Source of the DNA: an uncultured Oscillospiraceae bacterium
GTDB lineage: Bacteria > Bacillota > Clostridia > Oscillospirales > Oscillospiraceae
NCBI GenBank assembly: GCA_947626265.1
Contig: CANQRM010000008.1
Location: 1 to 64,000 of the forward strand
DNA length: 64,000 nt
Direction of reading: 5' to 3'
Position 1 is the first letter of the stretch. Each line of letters opens with the position of its first letter. Shown here one piece after another: positions 8,680-17,380 of this stretch. The notes under the pieces are model-generated. The model did no database searches, was not told where the DNA came from, and saw only the letters and a program-made list of their open reading frames with translations. Both the position numbers and the translations under genes were made by a program.

Positions 8680-8709
8680 TTCTCAGTCCTGTGGCTTCAT
8701 TGTGGGGAA
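8680..8709. repeat. Inner copy of the attachment-site-like repeat within lysS
   Basis: Covers the last eight codons and TGA of lysS; matches 8405-8434 at 29 of 30 positions. Since it retains the codons MKPQD and the stop, insertion left lysS intact. Confidence 0.75.
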
Positions 8710-10182
8710 CAGTATCACGTCCCGGATGGTGTCCACGCCGGCCAGGAGCATGACCGCCCGGTCGATGCCCATGCCCAGGCCGCCGGTGGGCGGCATGCCG
8801 TATTCCAGGGCCTCGCAGAAGTCCGTGTCCATGTCGCTGGCCTCCTCGTCGCCCTTGGCCTTCAGGGCCATCTGGGCCTCGAAGCGGAGCCGCTGGTCCA
8901 GGGGGTCGTTGAGCTCAGAGAAGGCGTTGCCCATCTCGCAAGCATTGATGAACGCCTCGAACCGCTCGGTGAGGCGGCTGTCGGCCGGGCTGCGCTTGGC
9001 CAGGGGGGATACCTCCACCGGGTACATGGTGATGAAGGTGGGCTGGATGAGCTTTTCCTCCACCTTCTGGTCGAAGGTCTCATACAGGGCGTTGCCCCAG
9101 GTGGGGTCCTTCCCGTCCATATCCACCCCGGCGGCCTTGGCGGCGGCCACGGCGGCGGCGTCATCGGATATATCGCCGAAGTCCACCCCAGCGTATTCCT
9201 TCACCGCGTCGACCATGGGAAGCCTGCGCCAGCCGGGGGCCATGTTGATGGTATTGCCGCCCCACTCCAGCTCGTAGGTGCCCCGCAGCTCCATGGCGGC
9301 GGAGGACAAAATGCCCTCCACATAATCCATCATGGTCTCGAAGTTGGCGTAGCTCTCGTACATCTCCAGGGTGGTGAACTCGGGGTTGTGCTTGGTGTCC
9401 ATGCCCTCGTTGCGGAAGATACGGCCGATCTCATAGACCCGCTCCATGCCCCCCACGATGAGCCGCTTTAAGTTCAGCTCCGTGGCGATGCGCATGTACA
9501 TATCCAGGTCCAAAGTGTTGTGGTGGGTGACGAAGGGCCGGGCGGCGGCGCCGCCCTGGATGGTGCCCAGCACGGGGGTCTCCACCTCCAGATAGCCCCG
9601 GCTGTCCAGATACCGGCGCACATGGCTGATGAACCGGGTGCGCAGTTCAAAGACCCGGCGGGACTCGGCGTTCATGATGAGGTCCACATACCGGCGGCGG
9701 TAGCGCTGGTCGGTGTCCGTGAGGCCGTGGAACTTCTCCGGCAGGGGCCGCAGGCTCTTGGCGAGCAGCTCTATGGCATGGACATGGACGGAGATGGCCT
9801 CCGTGCGGGTCTTGAACACCTCGCCGGAGGCGCCCACGATGTCCCCCACGTCCCAGCTCTTCACCATAGCCAGGCCCTCGGGCCCCAGCTCGTTCACGCT
9901 GACATAGAGCTGGATGCGTCCTTTGTCGTCCTGCAGGTCCATGAAGCCGGCCTTGCCCTGGACGCGCTTTGCCATGATGCGCCCGGCCACCTGCACCTGT
10001 TTCCCCTCCAGGTCGTCATAGTTATCCTTGATCTCCCGGGAGAAATGGCTGCGGGTGAATTTGGTGATCTGGTAGGGGTCCTGCTGGGCGTCCTGGAGCT
10101 TGAACAGCTTCTCCCGGCGCACGAGCATCTCGTCGGACAGGCCCTCGGGGGCGGTCCGATACCCCGGCGCGTACTGGAACAT
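8683..10182 (-). CDS. lysS: Lysyl-tRNA synthetase, class II
   Basis: A 499-residue class II enzyme that charges tRNA-Lys. The N-terminal OB-fold anticodon domain (about 50-150; VQVAGRIMAKRVQGKAGFMDLQD) is followed by the catalytic core: motif 2 FRNEGMDTKHNPEFTTLE (about 255-272) and motif 3 GLGMGIDRAVMLL (about 470-482). Length is the usual one. It is followed 28 bp upstream by greA in the same direction, a common pairing in Firmicutes. Its 3' end doubles as an integration target, see 8405-8709. Confidence 0.97.
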   Translation of the reverse strand: MFQYAPGYRTAPEGLSDEMLVRREKLFKLQDAQQDPYQITKFTRSHFSREIKDNYDDLEGKQVQVAGRIMAKRVQGKAGFMDLQDDKGRIQLYVSVNELGPEGLAMVKSWDVGDIVGASGEVFKTRTEAISVHVHAIELLAKSLRPLPEKFHGLTDTDQRYRRRYVDLIMNAESRRVFELRTRFISHVRRYLDSRGYLEVETPVLGTIQGGAAARPFVTHHNTLDLDMYMRIATELNLKRLIVGGMERVYEIGRIFRNEGMDTKHNPEFTTLEMYESYANFETMMDYVEGILSSAAMELRGTYELEWGGNTINMAPGWRRLPMVDAVKEYAGVDFGDISDDAAAVAAAKAAGVDMDGKDPTWGNALYETFDQKVEEKLIQPTFITMYPVEVSPLAKRSPADSRLTERFEAFINACEMGNAFSELNDPLDQRLRFEAQMALKAKGDEEASDMDTDFCEALEYGMPPTGGLGMGIDRAVMLLAGVDTIRDVILFPTMKPQD

Positions 10183-10210
10183 ATGCTTCCCTCTCTTTTG
10201 TGTAGTGGTA

Positions 10211-10684
10211 TTAATAGGTGACGTTCAAAATCTCGAACTGGAGCTCCCCGGCGGGGGCCTCCACGGTGACGGTCTCGCCGATCTTGTGGCCGATGAGGCC
10301 CTTGCCGAAGGGGGAGTCGTCGGAGATGCGGCCGGCCATGGGGTTGGCCTCCTGGCTGCCCACAATCTGGTACTCCGCCTCCTTGCCCAGGCCCACGTCC
10401 CGGACGGTGACCTTACTGCCGATGCTGATGACGCCGTTGCGGGTGCTGTGCTCCACGATCTCGGCGTTCTCCAAGAGGTTCTTATACTCGGCGATCTTGG
10501 AATAGAGCTTGCCCTGCTCGGTCTTGGCCTCGTCGTACTCGCTGTTCTCCGACAGGTCGCCGTAGCTTCTGGCCTCCTTGATCAGTTCGGAGACCTCTTT
10601 TTCCCGGACGGTCTGAAGATACTCCAGTTCCTTGGCGATCTCCTCATACCGCTCCCGGCTCATTTTGTATTTCGCGTCAGCCAT
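10211..10684 (-). CDS. greA: Transcription elongation factor GreA
   Basis: A 157-residue factor that enters the secondary channel of RNA polymerase and stimulates cleavage of backtracked transcripts. The N-terminal coiled coil carries ARSYGDLSENSEYDEAK, with the acidic DLSEN-x-EY tip residues that act in cleavage (about 41-53). The C-terminal FKBP-like half contains ISDDSPFGKGLIGHKIGE. It probably forms a two-gene operon with lysS. Confidence 0.97.
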   Translation of the reverse strand: MADAKYKMSRERYEEIAKELEYLQTVREKEVSELIKEARSYGDLSENSEYDEAKTEQGKLYSKIAEYKNLLENAEIVEHSTRNGVISIGSKVTVRDVGLGKEAEYQIVGSQEANPMAGRISDDSPFGKGLIGHKIGETVTVEAPAGELQFEILNVTY

Positions 10685-10748
10685 TTCCGATACCTCCGCT
10701 CTCGTGATTTTTTATCCGCGAATATTATAGTTATCAAGCCCGGTCCTG

Positions 10749-11912
10749 TCAAGCGCCCAGCGCCTCCAGGGCCGCCAGCACCTGGGGGTCCTCCTCCGGC
10801 TCCAGCCACCCCGTGGCATAGAGCCTGGTCTGTTCTTCATCCAGCCCGACCTCCACGTCCGGGACGAGGCCGCCCTGAGCGTACAGGTCCACGCCGTTCG
10901 GGGTCAGGTAGGTATTATGGGACAGGTGCAGCGCGCCGCCGCCCCAGAGCTCATAGGTCACCTGGCTGCGGGATTTGCCGGTGGTACGCTCACCCACCAC
11001 CACGGCCTTACCGTACTCCCGCAGGGTGGCGGCGAGGAGCTCCGCGGCGCTGCAGCTCTCCCCGTTCACGATCACCGCCATGGGCATATCCAGGCTCTGG
11101 TCATCTGAGGTAACCAAAGTCTCCCGGCCGCTTTTATCCGTCTGGCGGAAGATGGTCCCCTCCGGCAGGAGCCGGTCCAGCACCTTGGTCAGCTCCGGTA
11201 CCTGGCCGCCGGGGTCGTCCCGCACGTCGAAGACAAAGCAGTCCGCCCCCTGGTCCAGGAGAGTATCGATCATGTCCAAGACCTCCCCGCCCGCGCCGGC
11301 GTGGAAGTTCTCGATGGCGATATAGCCCACATGCCCCCGGAGAAGCTGGCCGCTCACCGGGTCGTCATACACCACTTGGCATGACACGTCCACGTCCTCC
11401 TCCGTGCCGTCTTCATGGCGCACCGTGAGGCGCACCTGGCCGCCGAAGTCCGCCTGGATGATGGCCCGCAGGCCGTCGGTATCCATGTCCGCGGCGCTCT
11501 GGCCGTCGGCCGCCAGGATGAGGTCCCCCGCCGCCAGGCCCGCCAGCTGGGCGGGGCCGTCCTTCTCCGTCTGGACGATGCGGATGCCGCCGGCCTGCGT
11601 ATCCTTGGCGACGGTGACGCCGATACCCTGGTACTGGTTGGCCTGGTATTCCCCGTAGGCGGCATAGTCCTCGTCGTCCATATAATAGCTCCAGTCGTCC
11701 AGACTGTAGGCCGCCGCGGCCAGGGCCGTGTCGGTAAGCTCGTCGGCGTCATAGTCCCACACGTACCGGCTGTCCACAACGCGCAAAAACTGGGCGAACC
11801 GGGCCGTCTGCCAGAGATTGCCAAAGCCGCCGCAGAGGATGAGCACCACCGCGGCCGCCGCGATGACGCCGATCAGAAATCCCAGTTCCAGTTTTGTCCG
11901 GTCCTTTTTCAT
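10749..11912 (-). CDS. S41-family carboxy-terminal processing protease
   Basis: A 387-residue membrane-anchored protease with one N-terminal transmembrane segment (about 10-30). A PDZ domain spans about 90-180 (VTVAKDTQAGGIRIV..GLAAGDLILAADG), followed by the S41 catalytic domain. The catalytic Ser lies in VNGESCSAAELL (about 285-296) and the Lys in GERTTGKSRSQ (about 308-318), the Ser-Lys dyad of CtpA/CtpB. The active site faces outside. Its position behind FtsEX and two M23 activators suggests a part in cell-wall or sporulation-linked proteolysis, as for CtpB. A terminator separates it from the M23 genes. Confidence 0.92.
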   Translation of the reverse strand: MKKDRTKLELGFLIGVIAAAAVVLILCGGFGNLWQTARFAQFLRVVDSRYVWDYDADELTDTALAAAAYSLDDWSYYMDDEDYAAYGEYQANQYQGIGVTVAKDTQAGGIRIVQTEKDGPAQLAGLAAGDLILAADGQSAADMDTDGLRAIIQADFGGQVRLTVRHEDGTEEDVDVSCQVVYDDPVSGQLLRGHVGYIAIENFHAGAGGEVLDMIDTLLDQGADCFVFDVRDDPGGQVPELTKVLDRLLPEGTIFRQTDKSGRETLVTSDDQSLDMPMAVIVNGESCSAAELLAATLREYGKAVVVGERTTGKSRSQVTYELWGGGALHLSHNTYLTPNGVDLYAQGGLVPDVEVGLDEEQTRLYATGWLEPEEDPQVLAALEALGA

Positions 11913-11927
11913 AGCCGCCTCATAAAA

Positions 11928-11953
11928 GACGGGCGGCCCCAGGCCGCCCCGTC
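11928..11953 (-). terminator. Terminator of the ftsEX-M23 run
   Basis: GAC-GGGCGGCC and GGCCGCCC-C-GTC pair around CCA; on the minus strand TTTTATG follows. It lies 20 bp past the stop of the last M23 gene and 16 bp before the S41 protease start. Confidence 0.75.
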
Positions 11954-11972
11954 CGAAAAGTACGTGTTTCTA

Positions 11973-13259
11973 TCAATAGTAGGTGAAGCTCAGGGGGTTG
12001 ATGGTGGCGCCGGTAGAGCTGACCCGGACCTCGAAGTGCAGGTGGGGTCCCGTGGAGTTGCCGGTGGAGCCCACATAGCCCAGCACCTGGCCCTGGGCCA
12101 CCGCCTGGCCGTTGGACACGGCGATGCGGGACATGTGGCCGTACAGGGTAGTATACCCATTCCCGTGGTTCACCATCACGCAGTTGCCATAGCCGCCGTT
12201 CCAACCGGCCAGGATGACCGTGCCGGCCGCCGCGGCGTAGATGGAGCTGCCGTAGCTGGCGCCGATGTCGCACCCGGCGTGCAGGCGGTATATCTTGCCG
12301 CTGACCGGGTCGGTGCGCATGCCGTAGTGGGAGGTGATGACGGTAGTGTAGCTGGGCCACATCATCCAGGCGCTGCCGCCGCCCCCCAGGGTGGCCGCGG
12401 GAGGCGAGGACCCGCCGCCCATGGCGGCCTGCTGCTCGGCCAGCTTCCGCAGCCGCTCGGCCTCCTCCGCCGCCTTGGCCTCTTTGAGCTCCTTCTCCTT
12501 CTGGACCACGAGAGCCGTGACCTCGGCCATGGTGGCCTCTTCCTGGTCCATGACCTCGTTGTACTCGTCGATGTTCGTCTCCATCTGGGCGATGATCTGA
12601 CAGGCCGACGCGATATCCGCCTCCAGCTGGGCCTTCTTCTGCTCCTGCTCCTGGCGGCGGGCCTCGTTCTGGGCGAACATGACCTCCGCTTCGGCCTCCA
12701 GGGCCTCCACGTTCTCCCGGGCGGCCACATACTCGGCCTCCAGGTCCTCGTCATATTCCATGACCTCGCCCACCAGGTCCAGCCGGGTCAGAAGGTCGGA
12801 AAAGCTGCTGGCCTCGAAGAGGACCTCGATGTAGTTGACATCCGAGGTCTCCTCCATGGCACGCAGGCGGGTGACCCAGCGCTGGCGCTGGTATTCCTCT
12901 TCCTTCCGGGCCTTTTCCAGGTCCTGCTGCATGTTGCCGATGAGGCCGTCGATGATGGCGATCTGCTCGTCGATGACCTGGATCTCCTCCTGGGCCAGCT
13001 GGTTTTTCTGGTCCAGCATCAGCTTCTTTTCCAGGGCGTTGGCCTTTTCATAGTCCAGACTGTCTATCTCCGCCTGGATGTCGTCCATCCGCCCCTGGAT
13101 GGCGCTCCGCTGCCCGTTCAGCTCGTCGATCTCGTCCTGGATCTCGGCGCTGGTCTGGGCGTGGGCGGTGGGGGCGATGACCATGACCGTGATGGACAGG
13201 ACCATCAGCACCACCAGGATGATGCACACGACGGATATGAATGTCTTGCGTCTCTTCAT
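11973..13259 (-). CDS. EnvC-like murein hydrolase activator, M23 peptidase domain (copy A)
   Basis: A 428-residue exported protein. A signal anchor (about 7-30) leads into a long coiled coil (about 35-255, heptads rich in Glu, Gln, Ala) and a C-terminal M23/LytM domain (about 305-428). Zinc ligands of the LytM fold are present: H..D in HAGCDIG, and HLH in GPHLHFEV near residue 410, with H in LYGHMS. A catalytically competent endopeptidase is therefore possible, unlike degenerate EnvC. It follows a close paralogue and ftsX-ftsE in the same direction, and FtsEX is known to switch on such coiled-coil hydrolases at the septum. Confidence 0.9.
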   Translation of the reverse strand: MKRRKTFISVVCIILVVLMVLSITVMVIAPTAHAQTSAEIQDEIDELNGQRSAIQGRMDDIQAEIDSLDYEKANALEKKLMLDQKNQLAQEEIQVIDEQIAIIDGLIGNMQQDLEKARKEEEYQRQRWVTRLRAMEETSDVNYIEVLFEASSFSDLLTRLDLVGEVMEYDEDLEAEYVAARENVEALEAEAEVMFAQNEARRQEQEQKKAQLEADIASACQIIAQMETNIDEYNEVMDQEEATMAEVTALVVQKEKELKEAKAAEEAERLRKLAEQQAAMGGGSSPPAATLGGGGSAWMMWPSYTTVITSHYGMRTDPVSGKIYRLHAGCDIGASYGSSIYAAAAGTVILAGWNGGYGNCVMVNHGNGYTTLYGHMSRIAVSNGQAVAQGQVLGYVGSTGNSTGPHLHFEVRVSSTGATINPLSFTYY

Positions 13260-13303
13260 AGGTTCTCCTTTATATGCCGGGTCGGGTCATGCCAAAGGGC
13301 TTT

Positions 13304-14506
13304 TCAGCCGTAATAAACAAAGCTCTCCGGGTCGTAGGTGGTATTGGGGTCGGCGTTGGAGCGTATCTCGAAGTGCAGGTGGGGTCCCGTGGAATTGCCG
13401 GTGGAGCCCACATAGCCCAGCACCTGGCCCTGGGCCACGGTCTGGCCCGTGTACACGGCGATGGATGACATGTGGCCGTAGACGGTGGTGTAGCCGTTGT
13501 CGTGCATCACCATGACACACTTGCCGTAGCCGCCGTACCAGTTGGCGGTGATGACCGTGCCGGCCTGGGCGGCCCATATCTCCGAGCCGTACCGGGCGCC
13601 GATGTCCACGCCGGCGTGGTTGCGCCAGTAGCCGTAAAGCTCCAGGTACCGGGGGCCGTAGTAGCTGGTCAGCCACTTGGTGTAGCTGGGCCAGATGAAG
13701 CCCGAGCCGGTGACCGTGCCGGGCTTTGCCATGCCCTCGGCGGCCTTTGCCTTTTCAAGCTCCTGCTGCTTTTCCTCGATGATGGCGGCCAGCTCCGCCT
13801 TGGTGGCCTCCTCCGCCTCCAAAGCGGCCTTCACGTCCGCCAGGTTCGTCTGCATGGAGGCGATCACCTCGCAGGCGGCGTTGATATCCGCCACCAGCTG
13901 CTCCTGCTTTTGCTGCAGCTCCGCCTTGCGCAGCTCATTTTCCGTCTTCAGGGTCTCAGCCCGGGCCTCCAGGGCCTCCACGTCCTCCCGGGCGGCGATG
14001 TACGCCGCCTCCAGGTCCTCGTCATACTCCATGACCTGGCCCACCATGTCCAGCCGGGTCAGAAGATCGGAAAAGCTGTTGGCGTCGAAGAGCACTTCTA
14101 TGTAATTTACGTCACTGGTCTCCTCCATGGCCCGCAGGCGGCCAAGCCAGCGCTGCCGCTGGCCGGCTTCCTTATCCCGGGCCTTGTCCAGGTCCTCCTG
14201 GACCGAGTCGATCATGCCGTCCGCGATGGCGATCTGCTCGGCCAGCACGTCCAGCTCCTGGGCGGCCAGGTCGTTTTTCCGGTCTAAGACGTCCTTCTTC
14301 TCCAGGGCGCCGGCCTCGCTGAACTCCAGGCTGTCTATCCTCGCCTGCAGCTCGTCGATGCGGCTCTGGATGTCGGTCTTCTGGCCGTTCAGGTCGTCGA
14401 TCTCGTCCTGAATGTCGGCGCTGGAGGCGGCATAAGCGGGCACCGCGCTCACAAGGCACAGGGCCGCCAAAAGGCCCGCCAGCAGCGGGCGGAAATGCTT
14501 TTTCAT
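13304..14506 (-). CDS. EnvC-like murein hydrolase activator, M23 peptidase domain (copy B)
   Basis: A 400-residue paralogue of the next gene, with a cleavable-looking signal peptide (1-26), coiled coil (about 28-240) and M23 domain (about 275-400) with HAGVDIG, VYGHMS and GPHLHFEI holding the zinc ligands. The stretch RLRAMEETSDVNYIEVLF is shared almost word for word with copy A, the part thought to contact FtsX in such proteins. It is separated from ftsX by only 39 bp, which contain a perfect palindrome. It is thus the likelier direct FtsEX partner; copy A may be a specialised duplicate. Confidence 0.9.
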   Translation of the reverse strand: MKKHFRPLLAGLLAALCLVSAVPAYAASSADIQDEIDDLNGQKTDIQSRIDELQARIDSLEFSEAGALEKKDVLDRKNDLAAQELDVLAEQIAIADGMIDSVQEDLDKARDKEAGQRQRWLGRLRAMEETSDVNYIEVLFDANSFSDLLTRLDMVGQVMEYDEDLEAAYIAAREDVEALEARAETLKTENELRKAELQQKQEQLVADINAACEVIASMQTNLADVKAALEAEEATKAELAAIIEEKQQELEKAKAAEGMAKPGTVTGSGFIWPSYTKWLTSYYGPRYLELYGYWRNHAGVDIGARYGSEIWAAQAGTVITANWYGGYGKCVMVMHDNGYTTVYGHMSSIAVYTGQTVAQGQVLGYVGSTGNSTGPHLHFEIRSNADPNTTYDPESFVYYG

Positions 14507-14527
14507 AGGGTCAGGTCCTCACAAGCG

Positions 14528-14553
14528 AGGTGTGAGGCATATGCCTCACACCT
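14528..14553. repeat. Perfect 26-bp palindrome over the ftsX stop codon
   Basis: Two 13-bp arms (14528-14540 and 14541-14553) meet with no spacer and include the TGA of ftsX. In RNA this gives a stable hairpin between ftsX and the M23 gene, without a following T-run. It may adjust expression or processing between the two cistrons. Confidence 0.65.
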
Positions 14554-15433
14554 GCAGATAGTTGCGGATGGCGATGGTGCTGCCGAACACGCCCACGGCG
14601 AGGCCCACGCCCAGATACACCGGCAGCACGATGGGGCTCAGGTGGGCAAAGGGGATCACCGTCACCAGCCGGCCGATGAGGCCGGACATGATGCGGTCCG
14701 CCACGATGTCGTATACGCCCCATTCCAGCAAAAAGGCGATGATGGCGCCCAACAGCCCCAGTACCAGCCCCTCCACCACGAAGGGGAAGCGGATAAACCA
14801 GTTGGAGGCGCCCACCATCTTCATGATGGCGATCTCCTCCCGCCGGCTCAGGGTGGCCAGCTTCACGGTGTTGGACATGATGAACACGCTCACCACCACC
14901 AGCACCACCACCAGGATAAGGCTCACAGCGCTGACCACGTTGCGCACGGCCACGAAGCCCTGGGCCACACCCAGATGGGCCTGCACGTTGGCGATGCCGA
15001 TGATGTTATAGAGGTCGGCCTGAGTCTGCTCCATGAGGGAGATGTCGTTCAAATAGATGATATACCGGTCGCGGAGGATGGAGGCGTCCACGTCCTGGAA
15101 CAGGGTCTGGTCCTCGAACTGGGTGGCGAATTCCTCCATGGCCTGCTGCCGGGGCACGAACCGGCACAGCCGGACGTTGGATATGTACTCGATCTCGGGC
15201 TGCAGGGCCCTGGCTTCCTCCTCCGTGAAGGTCTCCTCCACGTAGGCCACCACCTGGTTCTCCGCCTCCAGGCCGTCCAGCATGGAGCCGATGTTCACCG
15301 CGATGAGGGTGAAACTGCCCATGATGACCAGGCACGCCACGATGATGGTCACCGAGGCGAAGGACATGAACCCGTGGGTGGCGATGGACCTGAAGCCCTC
15401 TTTGATAAGGTAGCCGATCTTACTGGATCTCAT
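14546..15433 (-). CDS. ftsX: Cell division ABC transporter permease FtsX
   Basis: A 295-residue membrane protein with the FtsX layout: one N-terminal transmembrane segment (about 22-45), an extracellular loop domain (about 50-165, VVAYVEETFTEEEARAL), then three transmembrane segments with the conserved REEIAIMKMVGASNWFIRFPF coupling region (about 217-237). With FtsE it moves no substrate but relays ATP hydrolysis to septal or sporulation wall hydrolases. Its start overlaps the ftsE 3' end by 14 bp, showing tight coupling. The two M23 coiled-coil proteins downstream are the likely partners. Confidence 0.95.
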   Translation of the reverse strand: MRSSKIGYLIKEGFRSIATHGFMSFASVTIIVACLVIMGSFTLIAVNIGSMLDGLEAENQVVAYVEETFTEEEARALQPEIEYISNVRLCRFVPRQQAMEEFATQFEDQTLFQDVDASILRDRYIIYLNDISLMEQTQADLYNIIGIANVQAHLGVAQGFVAVRNVVSAVSLILVVVLVVVSVFIMSNTVKLATLSRREEIAIMKMVGASNWFIRFPFVVEGLVLGLLGAIIAFLLEWGVYDIVADRIMSGLIGRLVTVIPFAHLSPIVLPVYLGVGLAVGVFGSTIAIRNYLQV

Positions 15434-16118
15434 AGCTGTAATACCCGTCCATTCCGTCGGAGATCACGCGGCCGTCCTCGATGGCGACGACCCGCTTGGA
15501 GAAGGAGTTGACAAGCTCCTTCTCGTGGGTCACCACCAGCACGGTGGTGCCCATCTCGTTGTCGTTGATGCGGTCCATGAGCAGCATGAGCTCCAGGCTG
15601 CGGGCCGGGTCCAGGTTGCCCGTGGGCTCGTCCGCGATGAGGAGCTGGGGGCTGTTCACGATGGCCCGGGCCACGGCGACGCGCTGCTGCTCGCCGCCGG
15701 AGACCTCCCGGGGGAAGCGCTTTTCCCGCCCGGAAAGGCCCACCAGGTCAAGCACATAGGGCACCCGCCGCCGGATCTCCCGGTTGGTGGCGCCCACTAC
15801 GTGCATGGCAAAGGCCACGTTGTCATAGACCGTCATATCGTCGATCAGACGGAAGTCCTGGAAGATGACGCCGATGGTGCGGCGCAGGGCGGGGAGCCGG
15901 CCCCGCCGGATACGGCGCAGGTCGAAGCCGTTCACGTTCAGCTCCCCCTCGTCCGCCCGCACCTCGCCGGTGATGAGCTTGATGATGGAGGTCTTGCCGC
16001 TGCCGGAGGGCCCCACCAGAAACACGAATTCACCGTCGTCGATGGCGAAGGACATGTCGTCAATGGCGCGCACGTCCCCGCCGGGGTATGTCATGGATAC
16101 GTTATCGAATAAGACCAT
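15420..16118 (-). CDS. ftsE: Cell division ABC transporter ATPase FtsE
   Basis: A 232-residue ABC ATPase. Walker [14 protein letters not shown] (about 37-49), Q-loop IFQDFRLI, signature [15 protein letters not shown] (about 138-152), Walker [14 protein letters not shown] (about 160-172) and H-loop VVTHEKEL are all intact. Works with FtsX in septal wall remodelling. A short C-terminal extension beyond the H-loop (residues about 205-232) is typical of Firmicute FtsE. Confidence 0.96.
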   Translation of the reverse strand: MVLFDNVSMTYPGGDVRAIDDMSFAIDDGEFVFLVGPSGSGKTSIIKLITGEVRADEGELNVNGFDLRRIRRGRLPALRRTIGVIFQDFRLIDDMTVYDNVAFAMHVVGATNREIRRRVPYVLDLVGLSGREKRFPREVSGGEQQRVAVARAIVNSPQLLIADEPTGNLDPARSLELMLLMDRINDNEMGTTVLVVTHEKELVNSFSKRVVAIEDGRVISDGMDGYYSYEIQ

Positions 16119-16139
16119 AAATGCCGGGCCTCCGGGGGA

Positions 16140-17228
16140 TCAGTAGCGTGTGTTCTGGCTCTCGAGATACTGCTTGACCATGAGGGCGACCTTGAACACG
16201 ATGGCGTGGTCGAACTCCCGCAGATCAAGACCGGTGAGCTTCTTGATCTTTTCCAGCCGGTAGACAAGGGTGTTGCGGTGCACGAACAGCTTCCGGCTGG
16301 TCTCGGACACGTTCAGGTTGTTCTCGAAGAACTTGTTGATGGTGTAGAGGGTCTCCTGGTCCAGGCTCTCGATGGGGTTCTTCTTGAAGACTTCATTCAG
16401 GAACATCTCGCACAGCGTCGTGGGCAGCTGGTAGATGATACGGGCGATGCCCAGGCTCTCGTAGCTGATGACCGTCTGGTCGTTCTCAAATATCTTCCCC
16501 ACGTCGATGGCGGTCTCCGCTTCCTTATAGCGGTCGGCCAGCTCCCTGAGGTGCAGCACCGGCGAGCCGATGCCCACCACGCAGTGGATGCCCATGTCCT
16601 GCTCCAGGCTGCGCTGGATCTGCTGGGCGGTGCGCTCCAGCTCCGAGGAGTCGAAGCCCGGCTGCAGCTCCCGGATGATGACGATATCCGTCTCGCTCAT
16701 GGACAGGACGAAGTCCTTCTCCCGGGAGGGGTAGAGCCCCTGCAGATACTCCAGCACCGCCATCTCCGCGCCGGCGTTCTGCCGCACTACGAACACGCCC
16801 CGGGGGGTCTCGGCGTTGAAGCCCAGCTCCTTTGCCCGCACGTATACGTCCCCGGGCAGGATGTTGTCGGAGATGATGTTCTTTACGAAGGTGGTGGTAT
16901 CATGCTTATCGTCATAGCTGCTCTTGGCCTCCGCCAGGGCGACGGAAATGAGGATACAGATGCTGCGGGCGGCCTCGTCCTGGCCGTCCACGAAGGCCAC
17001 ATAGGCTCCCCGGCCGCCGGCACCGATGACGCGGCAGGTCCGGCCCGCCATCACGAACAGGTCGGTGCCCGCCTCCTGGGCGGCCAAATGGATGTCTCCG
17101 ATGGAAAAGCCCATCAGACTCAGATCGCTGCTGGCGATCACATTGCCCTGCTCGTCCACGACGCCGAAGCACCGCTTGCTGGCGTCCTTCATCTGCAGGA
17201 TGACGCTTTGGAAAATACGGCTCGACAT
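16140..17228 (-). CDS. CdaR/PucR-type transcriptional regulator
   Basis: A 362-residue protein. The C-terminal helix-turn-helix of the PucR/CdaR kind is clear: NLNVSETSRKLFVHRNTLVYRLEKIKKLTG (about 308-337). Ahead of it lies a GGDEF-derived region as in CdaR regulators (IHCVVGIGSPVLHLRELADRYKEAETA, about 215-241). The first 130 residues form a sensor part that I do not recognise with certainty; it may bind a small ligand. The gene is transcribed towards ftsE with 21 bp between, yet a link to cell division is not established. Targets unknown. Confidence 0.85.
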   Translation of the reverse strand: MSSRIFQSVILQMKDASKRCFGVVDEQGNVIASSDLSLMGFSIGDIHLAAQEAGTDLFVMAGRTCRVIGAGGRGAYVAFVDGQDEAARSICILISVALAEAKSSYDDKHDTTTFVKNIISDNILPGDVYVRAKELGFNAETPRGVFVVRQNAGAEMAVLEYLQGLYPSREKDFVLSMSETDIVIIRELQPGFDSSELERTAQQIQRSLEQDMGIHCVVGIGSPVLHLRELADRYKEAETAIDVGKIFENDQTVISYESLGIARIIYQLPTTLCEMFLNEVFKKNPIESLDQETLYTINKFFENNLNVSETSRKLFVHRNTLVYRLEKIKKLTGLDLREFDHAIVFKVALMVKQYLESQNTRY

Positions 17229-17380
17229 AACTATCTTACCCCCAACATATACATGCGCCTATTGTAAATCATCCGTCGTCATTTTGCAATAGAAACAGGG
17301 CAAAAATTTGTAAACTTTTTAATTCGATATGTCATCTTTCCAACGTTTTGCACAAAAGTTGTCCTATCTGTTAAATAAAT

